Positions 48,650-62,200 of a stretch of DNA of 64,000 nucleotides are shown in pieces. Location: positions 14,103,135-14,167,134 of the forward strand of contig NC_135255.1 in the NCBI RefSeq assembly GCF_964204865.1, written 5' to 3'. Within the stretch, counting starts at the first letter, position 1. The number at the start of each line of letters is the position of its first letter. The translations under genes and the position numbers were made by a program. The DNA is from Styela clava (taxonomy: Eukaryota; Chordata; Ascidiacea; Stolidobranchia; Styelidae). The notes under the pieces were generated by a model. That model was not told where the DNA came from. It made no database searches and saw only the letters and a program-made list of their open reading frames with translations.

Positions 48650-49485
48650 CAGCGTTTCCCAAACTGTGTTCCGCGAGCATCTTCGAAGTGTTTCGTGGAA
48701 AAGGAATCAAAAAACGTCTTAAATAGTCGCCATGAGGTCTATGGCAGGGCTTCCCAAACTAGGGCCAAAAACGCATATTTCGAACTGTTTACCATTATTA
48801 ACGAGGACAAGGGCCGCGACGCGAGCTCAAAAGTTTGGGAAGCCCTGATCCATGGAACGTGAAGTTGTCGCCCAGCTGACCGTTCAATATCGCGTCACCA
48901 TCGGCTTAAATCGTACTGGAGAGGGATAGTGGCATTTTCGATAACTGTCGGCCTAGCTTTTTGACTGTTAAGTTCATTATCAAGTTTACAGCAATCATTT
49001 TGGTTTTGCTATGGGCAAACGAGTAGACCTAAAGAATAAAGGCAAAAGGTCAACTCTTCTTCCTCCATCTTTGCCTGGTTTTACTTTGAAATGCTGAAAA
49101 AATTACTCATTTTCGCTAAACTCTATTAAGTAGATAAATGCATCAAAATTGCAGCAAGCGAAATTGCAGCAAGAACTTCTATCTCCATTAGACGTAACAT
49201 TAGAGGCAAAAACTACGTAATAGAGAGTAAACGACATAGAATGGTAAAATGAATTTATTGATCCATATACACACCATTTAAATTAGGAAACAATAAAACA
49301 TTAATAATAAATGCAACATGTAAAATATTCAATCATATTAAAGTATTTTAACACAATTCTGTTAGTTTTCGCCGCGCATTTGACAACATTTTCTTTATCA
49401 ATTTTACCCTTTTATTTTTTGGTGTTCCGCGAGTCGAGATAAAAAGTGGAAGTGTTCCGTGGCCGAAAAAGTTTGGGAAACGCTG
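48650..49485. mobile_element. hAT-type element with perfect 8-bp target duplication (836 bp)
   Basis: Ends are cagcgtttcccaaac and its inverse gtttgggaaacgctg. Exact CATTAGGG copies flank it (48642-48649 and 49486-49493). It has no transposase frame. A smaller hAT MITE is nested inside. Confidence 0.92.
48745..48847. mobile_element. 103-bp hAT MITE nested in a larger hAT element
   Basis: Ends are cagggcttcccaaact and agtttgggaagccctg-type inverse. The flanks GTCTATGG and ATCCATGG match at six of eight bases. It must be younger than the host element it interrupts. Confidence 0.8.
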
Positions 49486-49493
49486 CATTAGGG

Positions 49494-50274
49494 TGAAGAA
49501 AAAAAGCAGAATGCATATAGAACTTCTGCGAGACTTACTACACATTACTACGCAGAACAAGTATTAAGATGGGAAACAATCAGATTGATTGGCATTGCAA
49601 CCCTTCACAAATAATTTGGAAATAGAAAAATATGACTATGAGTTGAAATAGATATGTAATATTGAATAAATTTTGACAAGGCTGGGTCAAATTAAATCAC
49701 GATAGCCCAAAATATATTTCGTCTTCGCGAGTCGGCTTTCCGCGTTGGTAGGTTATCCGACAGTTCGACTTCCAGTGGCCTAGAAAGAATTAAGAAATAC
49801 TGCTCTACCTACGATAGCTAAAAATGTTTAAACTATGGAGCACTCAAAACTAACAAAAATACACCAGTTGAGGCTGAACGTGCTTTTTCATCAAGTTGCT
49901 CGTGTCTAAATTGTATCCAAGGCGCACATCAGGACTCTGCTACTTCGAAACCAAATGACAGAGTTCGGATAACTGGGGCTGGGCCAATATTGAATATGTT
50001 CACGAATCCGCAATGCAATGTCATTTGTTTTCAAATTCAAGATGACTAGAAAATTGTGACGTCACAAAAACTCTCTCAACGTTGGCCAGTCCGCCATTGC
50101 AAGAACCAGAAGTCTGGTATGTAAGATTCTGGCTTGAATCATTGTTCAATTTCCTCAATAAGCAACCTGAAATGGAACAGATGTAGATTTGGAGGACTAT
50201 TTTATTGCTCCGATTAATAGCCCAGATATTAAAAGCTTTTCTTATCGAAAGTAAAAGCTGAAGAAAAACTTGTA
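49494..50274. other. Region upstream of the large plus-strand gene
   Basis: Holds the presumed promoter and 5' UTR of the gene starting at 50275. No recognisable element. The minus-strand ORF at 50021-50404 overlaps the first exon and is a shadow. Confidence 0.4.
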
Positions 50275-53200
50275 ATGGGTGGACAGCAATCGAGCACATC
50301 TTCAAGTGAACGAAAAAAAAATTCAAAGCAACCGTCCGGAACTGATTGTGAACACCAGGACCAGGGGTTGGTACATTAAATGCTACGATTTGATCTGAAC
50401 ACATAAGTTTTATACCAAGGGGTTTGTTTAATTGACAATGCAGGTGGCTAACATTACATGAGTCATATTTTTTTCCTCACTGGAACTACTGTATTCGTAG
50501 TAGGCCTATCGTCTCCAAAGAATGGAAAAAAAGTCTGATAACCCAATATTGATACAGTATTCAGGATAGGTATAAACGTTTACTGCTTATAGTCATTTGT
50601 GAGGATATTCCCTCAATAGGCCTATAACAATGGCAAATAAAATATATTTAATTTCAACCGGTACTATCTGTGACTTTTTGTGTCACGACTCATCAGGCAT
50701 GTTAATTTAAGCACAAGCACGGCCCGAGTATAACTTTTGTGGGCTATCCAAACCTGCTGTTATTTTAGGGCGGTTAATGGTTTAGCCTCGCGTGTTGACG
50801 ACGAAAGTTCCAGTTCCACTGAAGTAGAAAGCACAACTTCATCTTTATCCACTACCTCATCGACTAACCTACAACTACCCAATGAAACCAGTCCACGGAA
50901 GAACGTTGATGATCCATCAGTAAGTACATTTGCTCCATACCACGATTCAGTTTTTTTTTATGAATGAATCGGTAAGATGCATAACAAAATATTAAAGTCA
51001 TATTTGTTTACGAGAAAGCAAAACATGCACATTTTAACTGGTATTTCAAGTAATTTTGGTGTTCAATTCGTTTTTACCAAGATACTGAATGGTGCTCCGA
51101 AATTGATGACCCGATTATAAACACATTCAAAAAAGGAAGTTTTGCTGAAAGTATTGTAACTCGTTCGTTGATGTTTGTTCGTAAACACGAGTGTACTAAG
51201 TTCTCGAACTACGCAGTATCTGCTCTTTGAAAACCCGAAATGCATTTTTTTTTAAATATTGTCAACTTTGATATTATCATCCTTACTATTTTAGTAAATT
51301 TTTTTGCATATTTCTTGTTGCATGTACAACATAAGGAAACTGAAATTGACTGCCCGATAGATTCCGATTTACCAAAAAAAAAAGAAAACACATCAAAGTC
51401 GACTGATTCTTCCGTCCAATTGCTGAATCCCGATGACATTAAAAAAGAACAGCACGTTTCCAAACCTGTGGAATTGGTGAATACATCCGTAAGCTTGCGA
51501 AACACAACATGTGGAAACAGCTCCTCTAAGATCGGGCCTGCCAGGGTGAGAAATAAGAATTCCTTTAGATAAAAAATTATTATAACAGATATATATATAT
51601 TCTGTAGAAACTTTTGATGAATCTTTACATGCAATAAGACACATTTTTACCTAATTATTTGTTAATATATCTCATAACATTCCAAGAAACACGGAGTCAG
51701 ACAACTGAGCGTAACTTTCATTTCTAGGCTGATAACGGCTCAGCTTCTCCGTGCCACCAAAATAAAACTGCTGACAAACCAGGAACGGCATCGTCTCGTT
51801 ACGCGAAATACTTAACAAGTAATAACACAATCAAAAGCGACTTTTCACAGATTTGTAAGACTATTTCAGGCAGTAATTTCTCTCCTATTGGTATAGTAAA
51901 CGAGAAAAAAGTCACGGCGTCACCTTGTGACAACACACAATATTTAAAAGTGGGATCAGGTGACAAGAGTTCAGTAGATCATTCTGCCACGGTCAACATA
52001 GGTATAGGGAACACTACAAATCTACAACCTGAGAAAATTCCATCAGCTGCAGATGTTTCACATTCGAAAACTTCAGATAAGAAATATGACTCTCTAAATC
52101 CTTCAGTTTCTAGTAAATCTGTTTGCGATGACGGCCCTGCATTATTGGCTACTAGTGCTAAAGATGAGAATAAAAAAGCTGGCGAATTGTCTTCAACGAA
52201 GATTCCAAACGCCCCGCCGCTTTACCATGTTCCCAGTATGAATAACACTTGTCCTACCACGAATCCACTCACCAGTCCTGTTCATAATGAAATGTTCGAC
52301 ACCAAAATACCTCCACCACCTCCATTACCGAAAAAGCCTGTACAAAAAGAATTACACAGCTTTCTTTTGAAAAAGAAACCATGTTGTATGGGCGGTGTAA
52401 AAATAGATAATGCCCAAAAACGCAAACCTCGAAAAGATGATCTTGAGACGAACAACGCCAATTCTCACCATATCAGACGTTTGCACAACCTTGATGACAA
52501 GTTTTTATCAAAGTCAAATGAAAAGTCGGTGTATTGGATCTTGGGAAGATACTTGTCGAATGAGGAAATTGCTTCCAGAATCATTGATAAATACCGTTTA
52601 TACTATTGCACAGTAAGTATCATTATTTCTATTTTTGTTAAATAATACCAATGCATGGATCAATTGTTAGATAGTGTAGAGGAGCCTGAGTCTACGAGAT
52701 ACGTTTGTCGTCAGGTCCACGTAGATGGAATAGAGATGACATGACGTGTAAGAACGCTCAGCGAAATGTCTGAGTAATGGATCTCATGTCGGAGAAGTAG
52801 TTACTCTCGTAGAAACCCAATCGATAGTTCAAAAAAATTCGATTCTGAAATCATTCGGTATCCAAAAAATGCTCCCCCCCCCCCCTAATCATCAGCTGCG
52901 ATATACACTATATATACAGTATTATGAAAACGTCGACATTACTACCGTCCTCAGAAAAAAATTCGCATATTGCTTTGCAAGCTTATAAACGCATTTATAA
53001 TATTGGAATATGTAGAGTTTACTTTATACCATACAATTTTTTTTAGATATTTAGTAGGCTATATATATTCGCTTTGGGTGAGTAGATATCATATTTTTCT
53101 ACAGAGTGGTGAATGCGATGAAATGAATTTTGATCATCCACAAAAACTTATATCGTACTTTTTGACGCGTTCATTTGACAATATGCTGCCTTCAGAGGTT

Positions 53201-56200
53201 GCTTTCTTATTATCGGAAAAACACCGTCTTTACAAGGGATTGCAAATTCCCAATGAAGTGAAGAAGTCCAAATCGTTACAAGAATATATCAAGAAACATA
53301 AAACATATTTTGAAATTGTTCAAGTGTTTGAAACAGCAAAGGGTTAGTTTGACTTAAATATTTGGAATGGATCGTTTTTTTTTTAATCAAATATATATGT
53401 CTAAGCTACAACCTTAGCTTGCTATATCCGTGCGGTCCAGTTTTGGTAAATAAGTAAATACACTTCATGGCATCTCAATCTCGTTTCATTTTTATGCAAA
53501 AATTTGCATAAAATGTTCTTATCGCTGGTCGCGGCGAATCTTTGAATTATGAGTGTCTTAAACTTGAAGACGGGTGCGGCACTCGCAAAATCCAAAGGAC
53601 TAATTTGAGTTTAATACCCGTCAGTAGGTCTGGTCAAAATCAAATACATTTTGTTCCTAGAATTGAATAGTATTTCAGAATCCAATGAAGTATTTTAATT
53701 TTTCGACTGCGTGCTTACTCTGATGCCGTGACGGAGGTGCGCATGGCCACTTTATGAAAACACCCATACGCTGATCAGACTGTTGTACAACAAACGATAA
53801 ACGATTCAAACTGTCGAATTGTTCGATACCCCTAGTCACTACTTTATGATTGATATATTTGATTCTTTAACATTCATTTAGCTAAAATACTCAAGCGTCG
53901 ATCACAGACCAATTTTGAACCAGTAAAAGATGAAAAAACTGAGAAAAATGATTCTCCCAAAGTGAATTTTACAAGAGTCAAGCGTGATTGCCAGGTTTGT
54001 ATTATCTACATACACACAATTCTTAAACTTATAATCTTACATATCATTTCAATCGAAATAAATTCAGAAAAAAAGATTACTCGCTGATGCCATTGTATAT
54101 CGGCCTAATACAACATTATGAGAAGTTTGAAATCTCGCGTTAGTAAGTCGTTTTTGGATAAAAGACACATCTTGATTTTCGATATTATCTATAAATTCAT
54201 ACTAAGGTTACATCGTACAATCTGGATAAACAAATTTAACACCATATGTGAAGTAGTAAAAGAAAAGCAATTTGATGCGGTGACTTTCTCAATATATTGG
54301 GTGGTAGATTTTTATTCATCGAAAACACCAATTATAGGTAATGTGAAAACCATTATAGCTTAGTTTTTAGATTATAGAACCGATGATATGAATCAGTCAA
54401 GCAAAAACTGACACAGCAACTGATACTGTTATTACGAATATACATTACGTTACAACGCACATTATTCCCTGTTTTGTGTCACAACTCTTTATACTTCAGC
54501 TTGAGGACCAATTTGTATTTGATTCGAGGATCGTCGATACGAATTCGGAAGGCGAAAAACCCAAAACGATAAAGAAATCCTTCATTTTATGTGGGAGCTT
54601 CACACATAAACTTCCCGAAGACAACGGTGAGAATAATGTTTCGTTTTTCATGCTCAACTGAAAATGGCTCCATAGTAATGTCGATGAATCTTTCAGTAGA
54701 GAATTATATTATGTTCTTCTGAATGTCTGAAAATTGTCAAACCAATGAAAAAAATAAAAAAAACTTCCACCCCGGTGCTCAGAAACATCTGCAAAGATGA
54801 ATATCATCGTACACTAATCAATCAGGGGCAAAAATCCATATTAAGAAGTTATCGTGATGACAAAAAAATCCGTTCGTTAGTTCATATTTATGACATAATG
54901 GTTGAATGGTTGTCCAAAAATCTTGCTTGTCTCCATATCATTGGTGCTTACTGCTTATATACGGGTGAACCAAAGAACAAACAAAAAAAACAGGTCATTT
55001 GGAACCTATAGAGAAAACAAATTTTGTGCAAAGCGTCCTAGATTACTTAAACTTTTGTCTACAATTATACACAAAGAAGCGTTAAATAAATAATTTTCTT
55101 CATTTGCACAAAAGTAATTAGAAAATTTATGGTTTCTGATATTTTTTTCTGATCACCCTGCATGAAAAGTGTTGGTTAGCTTCGAAAGTTGATCAGCCTC
55201 GCATAAAACATAAGAGGAACGCAAAAAATTGTAGTGAAGCTTTAGTATAGCTTACTTGAATCGGTAGATGTTGGAATGATACTGGAACATATATTAGTAT
55301 GTGGCTTCCTTGAGTCGTTACGTTAGATGTCAAAATGAAAAGAGAACACTTTTCGGATTATTTTAATCACACATATGACTTTCACATGCAGTTATTCCGA
55401 TGTAGTTTTTGAATCATTCCAGCTCTGACATTTCGTGCCGAGAACATTTCTGACGATTTAGATGTGGTTAAGATGTTTGAAGATGGACTTCGAAAGAAAA
55501 TGGCTTCTGGATCTGAAAATATTATGAAAGTATTTTCTATGATTTGGGAGCCTGTAGAATCTGAAGAAGAAGATCGGTTTGCACGTTTCAAAAGTTTAGC
55601 ATTGTTTGGGTGGCATCCTAAATACAGGACACAAAATTATGCTACAATGCTGGATGAAGTGTTGCGTGATAAGGTGAGCGTGTTTTGATCTATTTACATC
55701 TAAATCAGATGTTTGCCGAAGAAACCGATGACGAAAGTAGTGTGCAATTTTATGAGTATCGTATTTCTCCTTGATACGCGGGTGTATTCTACCACTTGGA
55801 TCGCCAGAAATATTCAATCTCCATAAATAATACGCATAGCTGGTTTCCGTTTCTCTCTTTCGTTGCGGGTGTTTTTTCTCAGCGGAGCGTATTAGACATT
55901 CTGTCTGATTTTTATTAACTATGTCTCCATAACTTTTATTAACTATATCTCCATAACTTTATTTACTATATCCCCCCTTATTCTAAAGGCGAAATTTAAA
56001 CTTGGAAATGCGTAGTATACGCGGAGAAATATACGGTAATCCAAGTTTATTTATTCCATGCCTTCACGTTAACATTTTCAAAGACATTAACACCAAAGTT
56101 AGGTCACATGCGCCGACTCAGAAGTAAAAGGGAGGTAGCGTGCTACCACCGAAGTGCAGGATTGGTCTACTATTTTCAGAAAGTCAAATTTCTCGCAGAC

Positions 56201-59200
56201 CCGTCCCAACACACATAACTCAGTTACATGATAATATTTTTCATAAATTTTAGCCAACGCGAAATGAGTCTGAATAATTCTACTTGAAATATAATAGTTG
56301 TTTCATATGTTTAGATACTGCCGCTGCGAAGTTGGGTAACGATTTTTGTGTTGGTATGCCTATCTAATTTACCATATTTTAATAATATTTGGGGGTATTA
56401 ATGATACCCCACTTTTCACCGCTAAAAGCGTTCTTTTTTTATTTTTATTTTATAGCCTGTTGGTTGCCCAACTGAAGAACTGATTTCTTGGCCGTGGAAT
56501 GCAGATTGTGATCGTCGGACAAGAAAAGTTCGCTGTTTGATGCGAATAAATACAACAGTCAAGAGATTGAGTTCTCAATCCGCGACAAATTGTCCGCACG
56601 AATTGGCTCGAAAGATGAAGGGTTTGTACAAAAAAATAAAGTTAAAACAGTAATATTTCTAGTTGTTCGCAGAAATTATTATACTTCATGTATGCATGAT
56701 TACATACATGAAAGTATTGGTTCCTATCTAGTGGTGTCTTTCAAAATTTGAACACCAGGTTCTACTTTGCATTGAACTCACCAACAACAAGATTCATCAT
56801 TTCAGAGGAGCATGCCAAATTTATAGCTCTAAAAACAAGATTGGGTTCGCTGGTTATCACTATCAGTACAGGTTCGTCTGGCGCAGTGGTTCCCAAACTT
56901 TTTGAATGACGGATCCCTAGCAAATTTTTAAATGATTTGCCCGGCCTTGTGCACTATAACAAAACGAACAAAAGAATATAAAACGCAACTCCAATTATAT
57001 GTTTGACATCGAGTCTGTTCCGATATTTGGTAAACGTGCAAAAGGGCAGCCTCAGCTACAGCTCTGCAGTTAGTAAACTTGTGGTGGCATGAATTGAACT
57101 CCCTCTGTGATAGCACAAGCCCACAGCTTTGTGACATCACAATGTGGCAGCGCGATCGAAACAGAAAGTGAAAAATTAAGGTCTCAAGTGGTGATTGTGA
57201 AGCAGCAAAAGACGACAAATTTGTATTTGCAAATTTGAGCACTTAACTTTTGTATTATCAAGATATTAGCCATATGCAGACCCCAAAAGGTCCGCGGACA
57301 CTAGTTTGGGAACCACTGGCTAGCGCTTTATTGCGAAATAAATCTTTATGTGTACTTAATGTTGCGTTCTAAGAAAGCATATATGTCTTGGCTTGAGACG
57401 ACTGGACACTTATGTTTATGCTATCCCATTTGTTCTGTTCTGGCTTTTTTCGTTGTTTTATATACGATATACATATTATATTAGGGAAGCGAGGAAAAAG
57501 GGCGAAGTGGAGACCTCCCGAAAACAGAAATGATCAAACACACCAAGATACCTCTCAGAATCCCAGTGATTCGTGCACATATCAAGCTTGCCAAATATTT
57601 CACGATGATTTTATTGACGACAACATCTCGGTCGTTAGCAAAAGCGTAGTGGTGTATCCTATATATCTTACTTGCAACGGAATGATGGTATTTCTCTCTG
57701 GTAAATCACACGGAGGAAACGGTATTTTCATTTTGATATTATGAAATAATAAGAATACATATGGTCGATATATATTGCCAGCCTAAATTACACCTTTGGT
57801 GTATAAAATGACCATACACTGACATGGTCTCTGTATTCCAGAGAGCGCCTCATTGCCTTTAATCAAATTGAAATGGTTCTTATTGCTTCTTTCGCAGTAT
57901 GTATTCATTAGTAACATTTTCTTGAAGGCAGCATACGAGACAAACATGGGTGTGGAATCGAGTTTGACATGTTTTTGCTGTTGTCAAAGCGGAAGTCCTA
58001 TTTTTCAACAGTCCGGAGCCGGAATCAGATTTTTACACTGATATTAAATTTTTTTGCAGACTCAAATAGCATTGAATTTACTAAGTACACCTAACAGTCA
58101 ATCAATTTTTTGTTTTCGGAATTTGATTTTCTTAGAGTTCGGAACTAAAGTAGGAGTCAATTTTTTTTTTTAACCCGTATTCGGAGTTGATTGTAAATTT
58201 CCTCCGACACCACAGCCCTAGAGACAACAGAGTGCAAGTTTAACTTTATGTCGTCTCATTAAATACCTTATGTTTTGAAGGAAAGGAACCGAACACGACG
58301 TCACTCAAAATTCATGATATTTTACCAAACTTGTTGCGATGTAATTGTCCCTTGAACTTTCAGGACCGACTTGCTGGTTTGAATTATGTTATTAATATGC
58401 ATTTAATTTTGGATTTCTGTTATAACATAGTGTATGCAGATTCTCACCACTCTTATCAACGCAAAACTTTCTTGAAAATCGAAAATCAACGTTATGTTTG
58501 TTAATGTTTTAAACACTGGATGGCACGAGCAATAGAGACTTGGAATTGGGAAAGTCGCACGCGCTGCCAAAGTAACAGTAGAATCGACAGATACTCAGAA
58601 GCGAACCTCCATTTAGTGATAGCGCTTGAAAAATGACAATCCCTTGAAATTGAGTTCCTCTCGATTGGCAGTATCTTATGTATAGCTGCCGATATGATTA
58701 AACCGATGGAAAAAATGGCGATTGGAACCATATGTCCAAATCCATCGCTATTCCGAACTGCAATATGTATATTGTATTAATATTCGGAACAGGGATAATA
58801 ACTTTGATAAGATTTGTTCTAGGAAGCGTAAATATTCTTGCTATTTTAGATTGTACCAGGATGTCATCAAAGACATTTTCTTCTGGAGAAAAACACCATC
58901 ACGATGATCTTGTTGTTGATATTTTATTGCCAATGTATATGGATGACGTCACTAATTTTATTATTGGTGACTTGATGCTTGTATTACGCCTGCTTGCTCA
59001 TTATATTGCCGATGTTCACAAGCAATGTTTTGTAAATGTAGATTTCGGGTATGTTACCTACACCTATTCTATATTCTACAATTACATGTCCATATTACGA
59101 AAACGAGACTACGTCAACATTTACTTTATGCATCTTTTAGAAGTGCTTCAGATTTTGTTATTGCTTATACACATGCCGAGGCGTTAAAACGGGAGAGAGA

Positions 59201-62200
59201 ACGATAAGTTCCATAACCCATTTGGGTACTTTACTTGAACACGCTCAAATCCTTTCATCTGACATTACACAAAATGAAAAAAAATGAATATATATATAAT
59301 ATATACTTAAACGGTTTATAATTTTAGGAACACCATTAAAAACGTTGAAAAACATGTCAAGGATGTGATTTCACTGTGTGAAAATGTATTCTCCTTTCTA
59401 TTATTTTCGGAAATATGGGGCCCAGCTGAGGAACATATGCGTGGATCATATTATCTCACAACGGCATATAAGCATTATCAGGCATCTCGAGATTCGGCTA
59501 TAGATGCCGGTGTTTATCCAGTTTTTTCTGAGTAAGTTTTTATTTGTTGACTAAATGAAAACAGTTGCTGCCACCTTTTTATCTATCATCGAAAGTGTAT
59601 TTAAATATATATGAGAGTGAGGTCCGTTGGTCAGCCTAATGAAATTGACTCGTTGTTATTTCATGGCTTCGTATAAATTTACAAATCTTATTTGATGATA
59701 TCAAAAACTTTATTATTACAACTGATAACTAGTTTTGTCGCAAATTTCGATGTCAACATTTTTATAACCTCTAATAGGGGCATGTTTATTTCGGCGCTCC
59801 AGAATTATGTGTACCAATATGAAGGTAACTGATTTTGTTCGCCTACTTTACATCAAGTTTTGTATAGGGACGGAAGCCTATGGGCGGAGGGTATATTCAC
59901 TTGGCTAACACAGACATTCTTCGAACTCGTAATAGAACTAAAATGGGGGAAATCGGAATAAAATTACGGCTTAACCCTTTATCAGTACACATACTACGGG
60001 AGTACCTTCATTTCTGCACAGATTGATACCAGTTCCAGAACAACAAATTGTTTGCTTATTTTCAGATTTATGTCCAACGATGTATTCAAACTTCCATGCA
60101 GTTTGCAATTCGTTCAAAACTCTTCGATGTACTCGGTTGCCTTGAGCTTTTTAGATCACCGAGTGCATTTGACGACTCCTAACGATTCTAATAACGATCT
60201 GGCCGGAGGGGATTCGGCGAAGGAATTTGGAATCGAGCCCATGTGCGTGGGACTTTTAGAATCGGCACTGGGTAAAGGATTTTTCTCCGGAGTAGATGAC
60301 GATTTGACGTATAAATTGATAACAAATCAGGCTGAAGGACGTCGTAAATTACAAGGCTTAGCATTACTTTCGCCGGTGTACGATCCCAAGCACACAGTCG
60401 AGGCAAGATTACGACTATTGGGCGTTAACGATGTAAGGTATACTAACAAAGGCCTGAATTCGATGCTTCCATCAGATAGCGAAGAAAAAATGGCCGAAAT
60501 TTATAAAGATATTGCTGATGCTTTTGAACAGTCTCTGAAACAGGAATCGAATGATACCGAAGATGGAAAGCTAAACGCAGAACAGGACAATCATAACTAC
60601 GAGAAAACAGCGTTTGATGTTATGCAAGATATATTTGAAAGTCTGCAAAAATCCAATAAATCTCAAAACGATTGTAAGGATTTACCAAAAGGTTTGGATT
60701 TAGATTATATATGTATATTTATTTACATTTTTGGTTAAGGATGCTCATTATTCGTAAACTGGTTAGGGAAGAATGTTCGCATTATTTTGAATCCGATTAG
60801 GCAGGCAAAATCGGCTCGGCTATAGTGAAATAATTACATCATACCGTGTCCAAATATAGCTTGAGATCGTCAATCTAATAAAAGGAATTCAATATTCAAA
60901 ACAGACTTAAATTATCATGAAAAAAATTGTCATAAAAACTATATCGGTATTTCGTTACACTAGCTTGACTTTGACGCCCAAATAATGGTATTCTCAACTA
61001 AACAAATATTGCAATATATCATTTTATTGCCCAGCTAAGATATGATTTAATTGAATTCTATGTATAGGGACGCGTTTAACTGTTACTATCAGTCCGGTTT
61101 CTGGATTGGTTACCAGAGAGCCGAAAGGGAATTTAGAGACCTGAGTGAGTGAACTTGGATTCAGTCTAAGGGCCCAGCCCGGTCCGCTAAACCAGTGGTT
61201 CCCAACCGCCGGTCCGCGGGAAATATCATTTTGTTGTTTTTCTACCGTCTCAATCGCTTTACCGAAGCCGAAAAGACGAAGTTACGTTTGTTTATTACGC
61301 AATTTCTCTACCGCCGTCATACTGCTGTTTGATAAGAGCGGTATGGCCCGGCGACGCCTTGGCGCCAGGTAATCACACTTTTCGCTTTTTCGGTTCCGAT
61401 TCATCGCGAAAGCGCTCCGTCAAATCTCGCAAGATTCAGAAACCTGCAAATCGGCATGCGTGCTATTCCCGTTCTGCAAGCTTTTCTTGATTAATAAGTG
61501 GAAATTACGTTGGTTTATTACGCAATTTCTCTCCCGCTGTTATTTGCTGTTTGATACGAGCGGTATGGCCCGGCGACATCTTGGCGCCGAGTAATCACAC
61601 TTTTCGCTTCCGATTCATCGCGAAAGCGCTTCGTCAAATCTCGCAAGACTCAGAAACTTGCAAATCGGTATGCGTGCTTTTTCCGTTCTGCATGCTTTCT
61701 TGATTAATATTACCATACAGATAAAAGGTTATGAATATTTCTTTGTTCAAACCAGAAAACTGTCAAGAACAGTATAATATTCCAGAGCTTTGCCTCGGCA
61801 TCCAGCAAGATATAAACTGCGGCCCTGCAGGTGGTCACAAGACGCGCAACAAAAGCGGGAGCCGCTGAGATATTTTCCGGGGGATGCACAGCAGGATTTT
61901 GAGCCTGGTGCCAAGTTAGCATCGACTTCATCATTGTAATATAAATTCATTTTGTTTGAGCCGTCGATCAGCTGCAGATGAATTGATATGATGAACCCGA
62001 TAAAACCTCTACTTTACAGTCCAGGTTTATAAAAGAATCATTGTCACAATTCATTCTTGAGCTCTTTTGATAACGAATACCCATCACTAAGTAATCGAGC
62101 AATCAAACTGTTCTCTGAATTTTCAACCAGTTACTTCTAGCTTTAATTAAAACGAAGCAAATAAATTGACTGTGAGCGAGTACATTTTATTTAATTTTAC

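Noticed and set aside
57841..58041. Possible exon and 62-codon frame with hydrophobic residues
   Set aside because: The splice phases do not fit either neighbour, and the right part overlaps a probable MITE.
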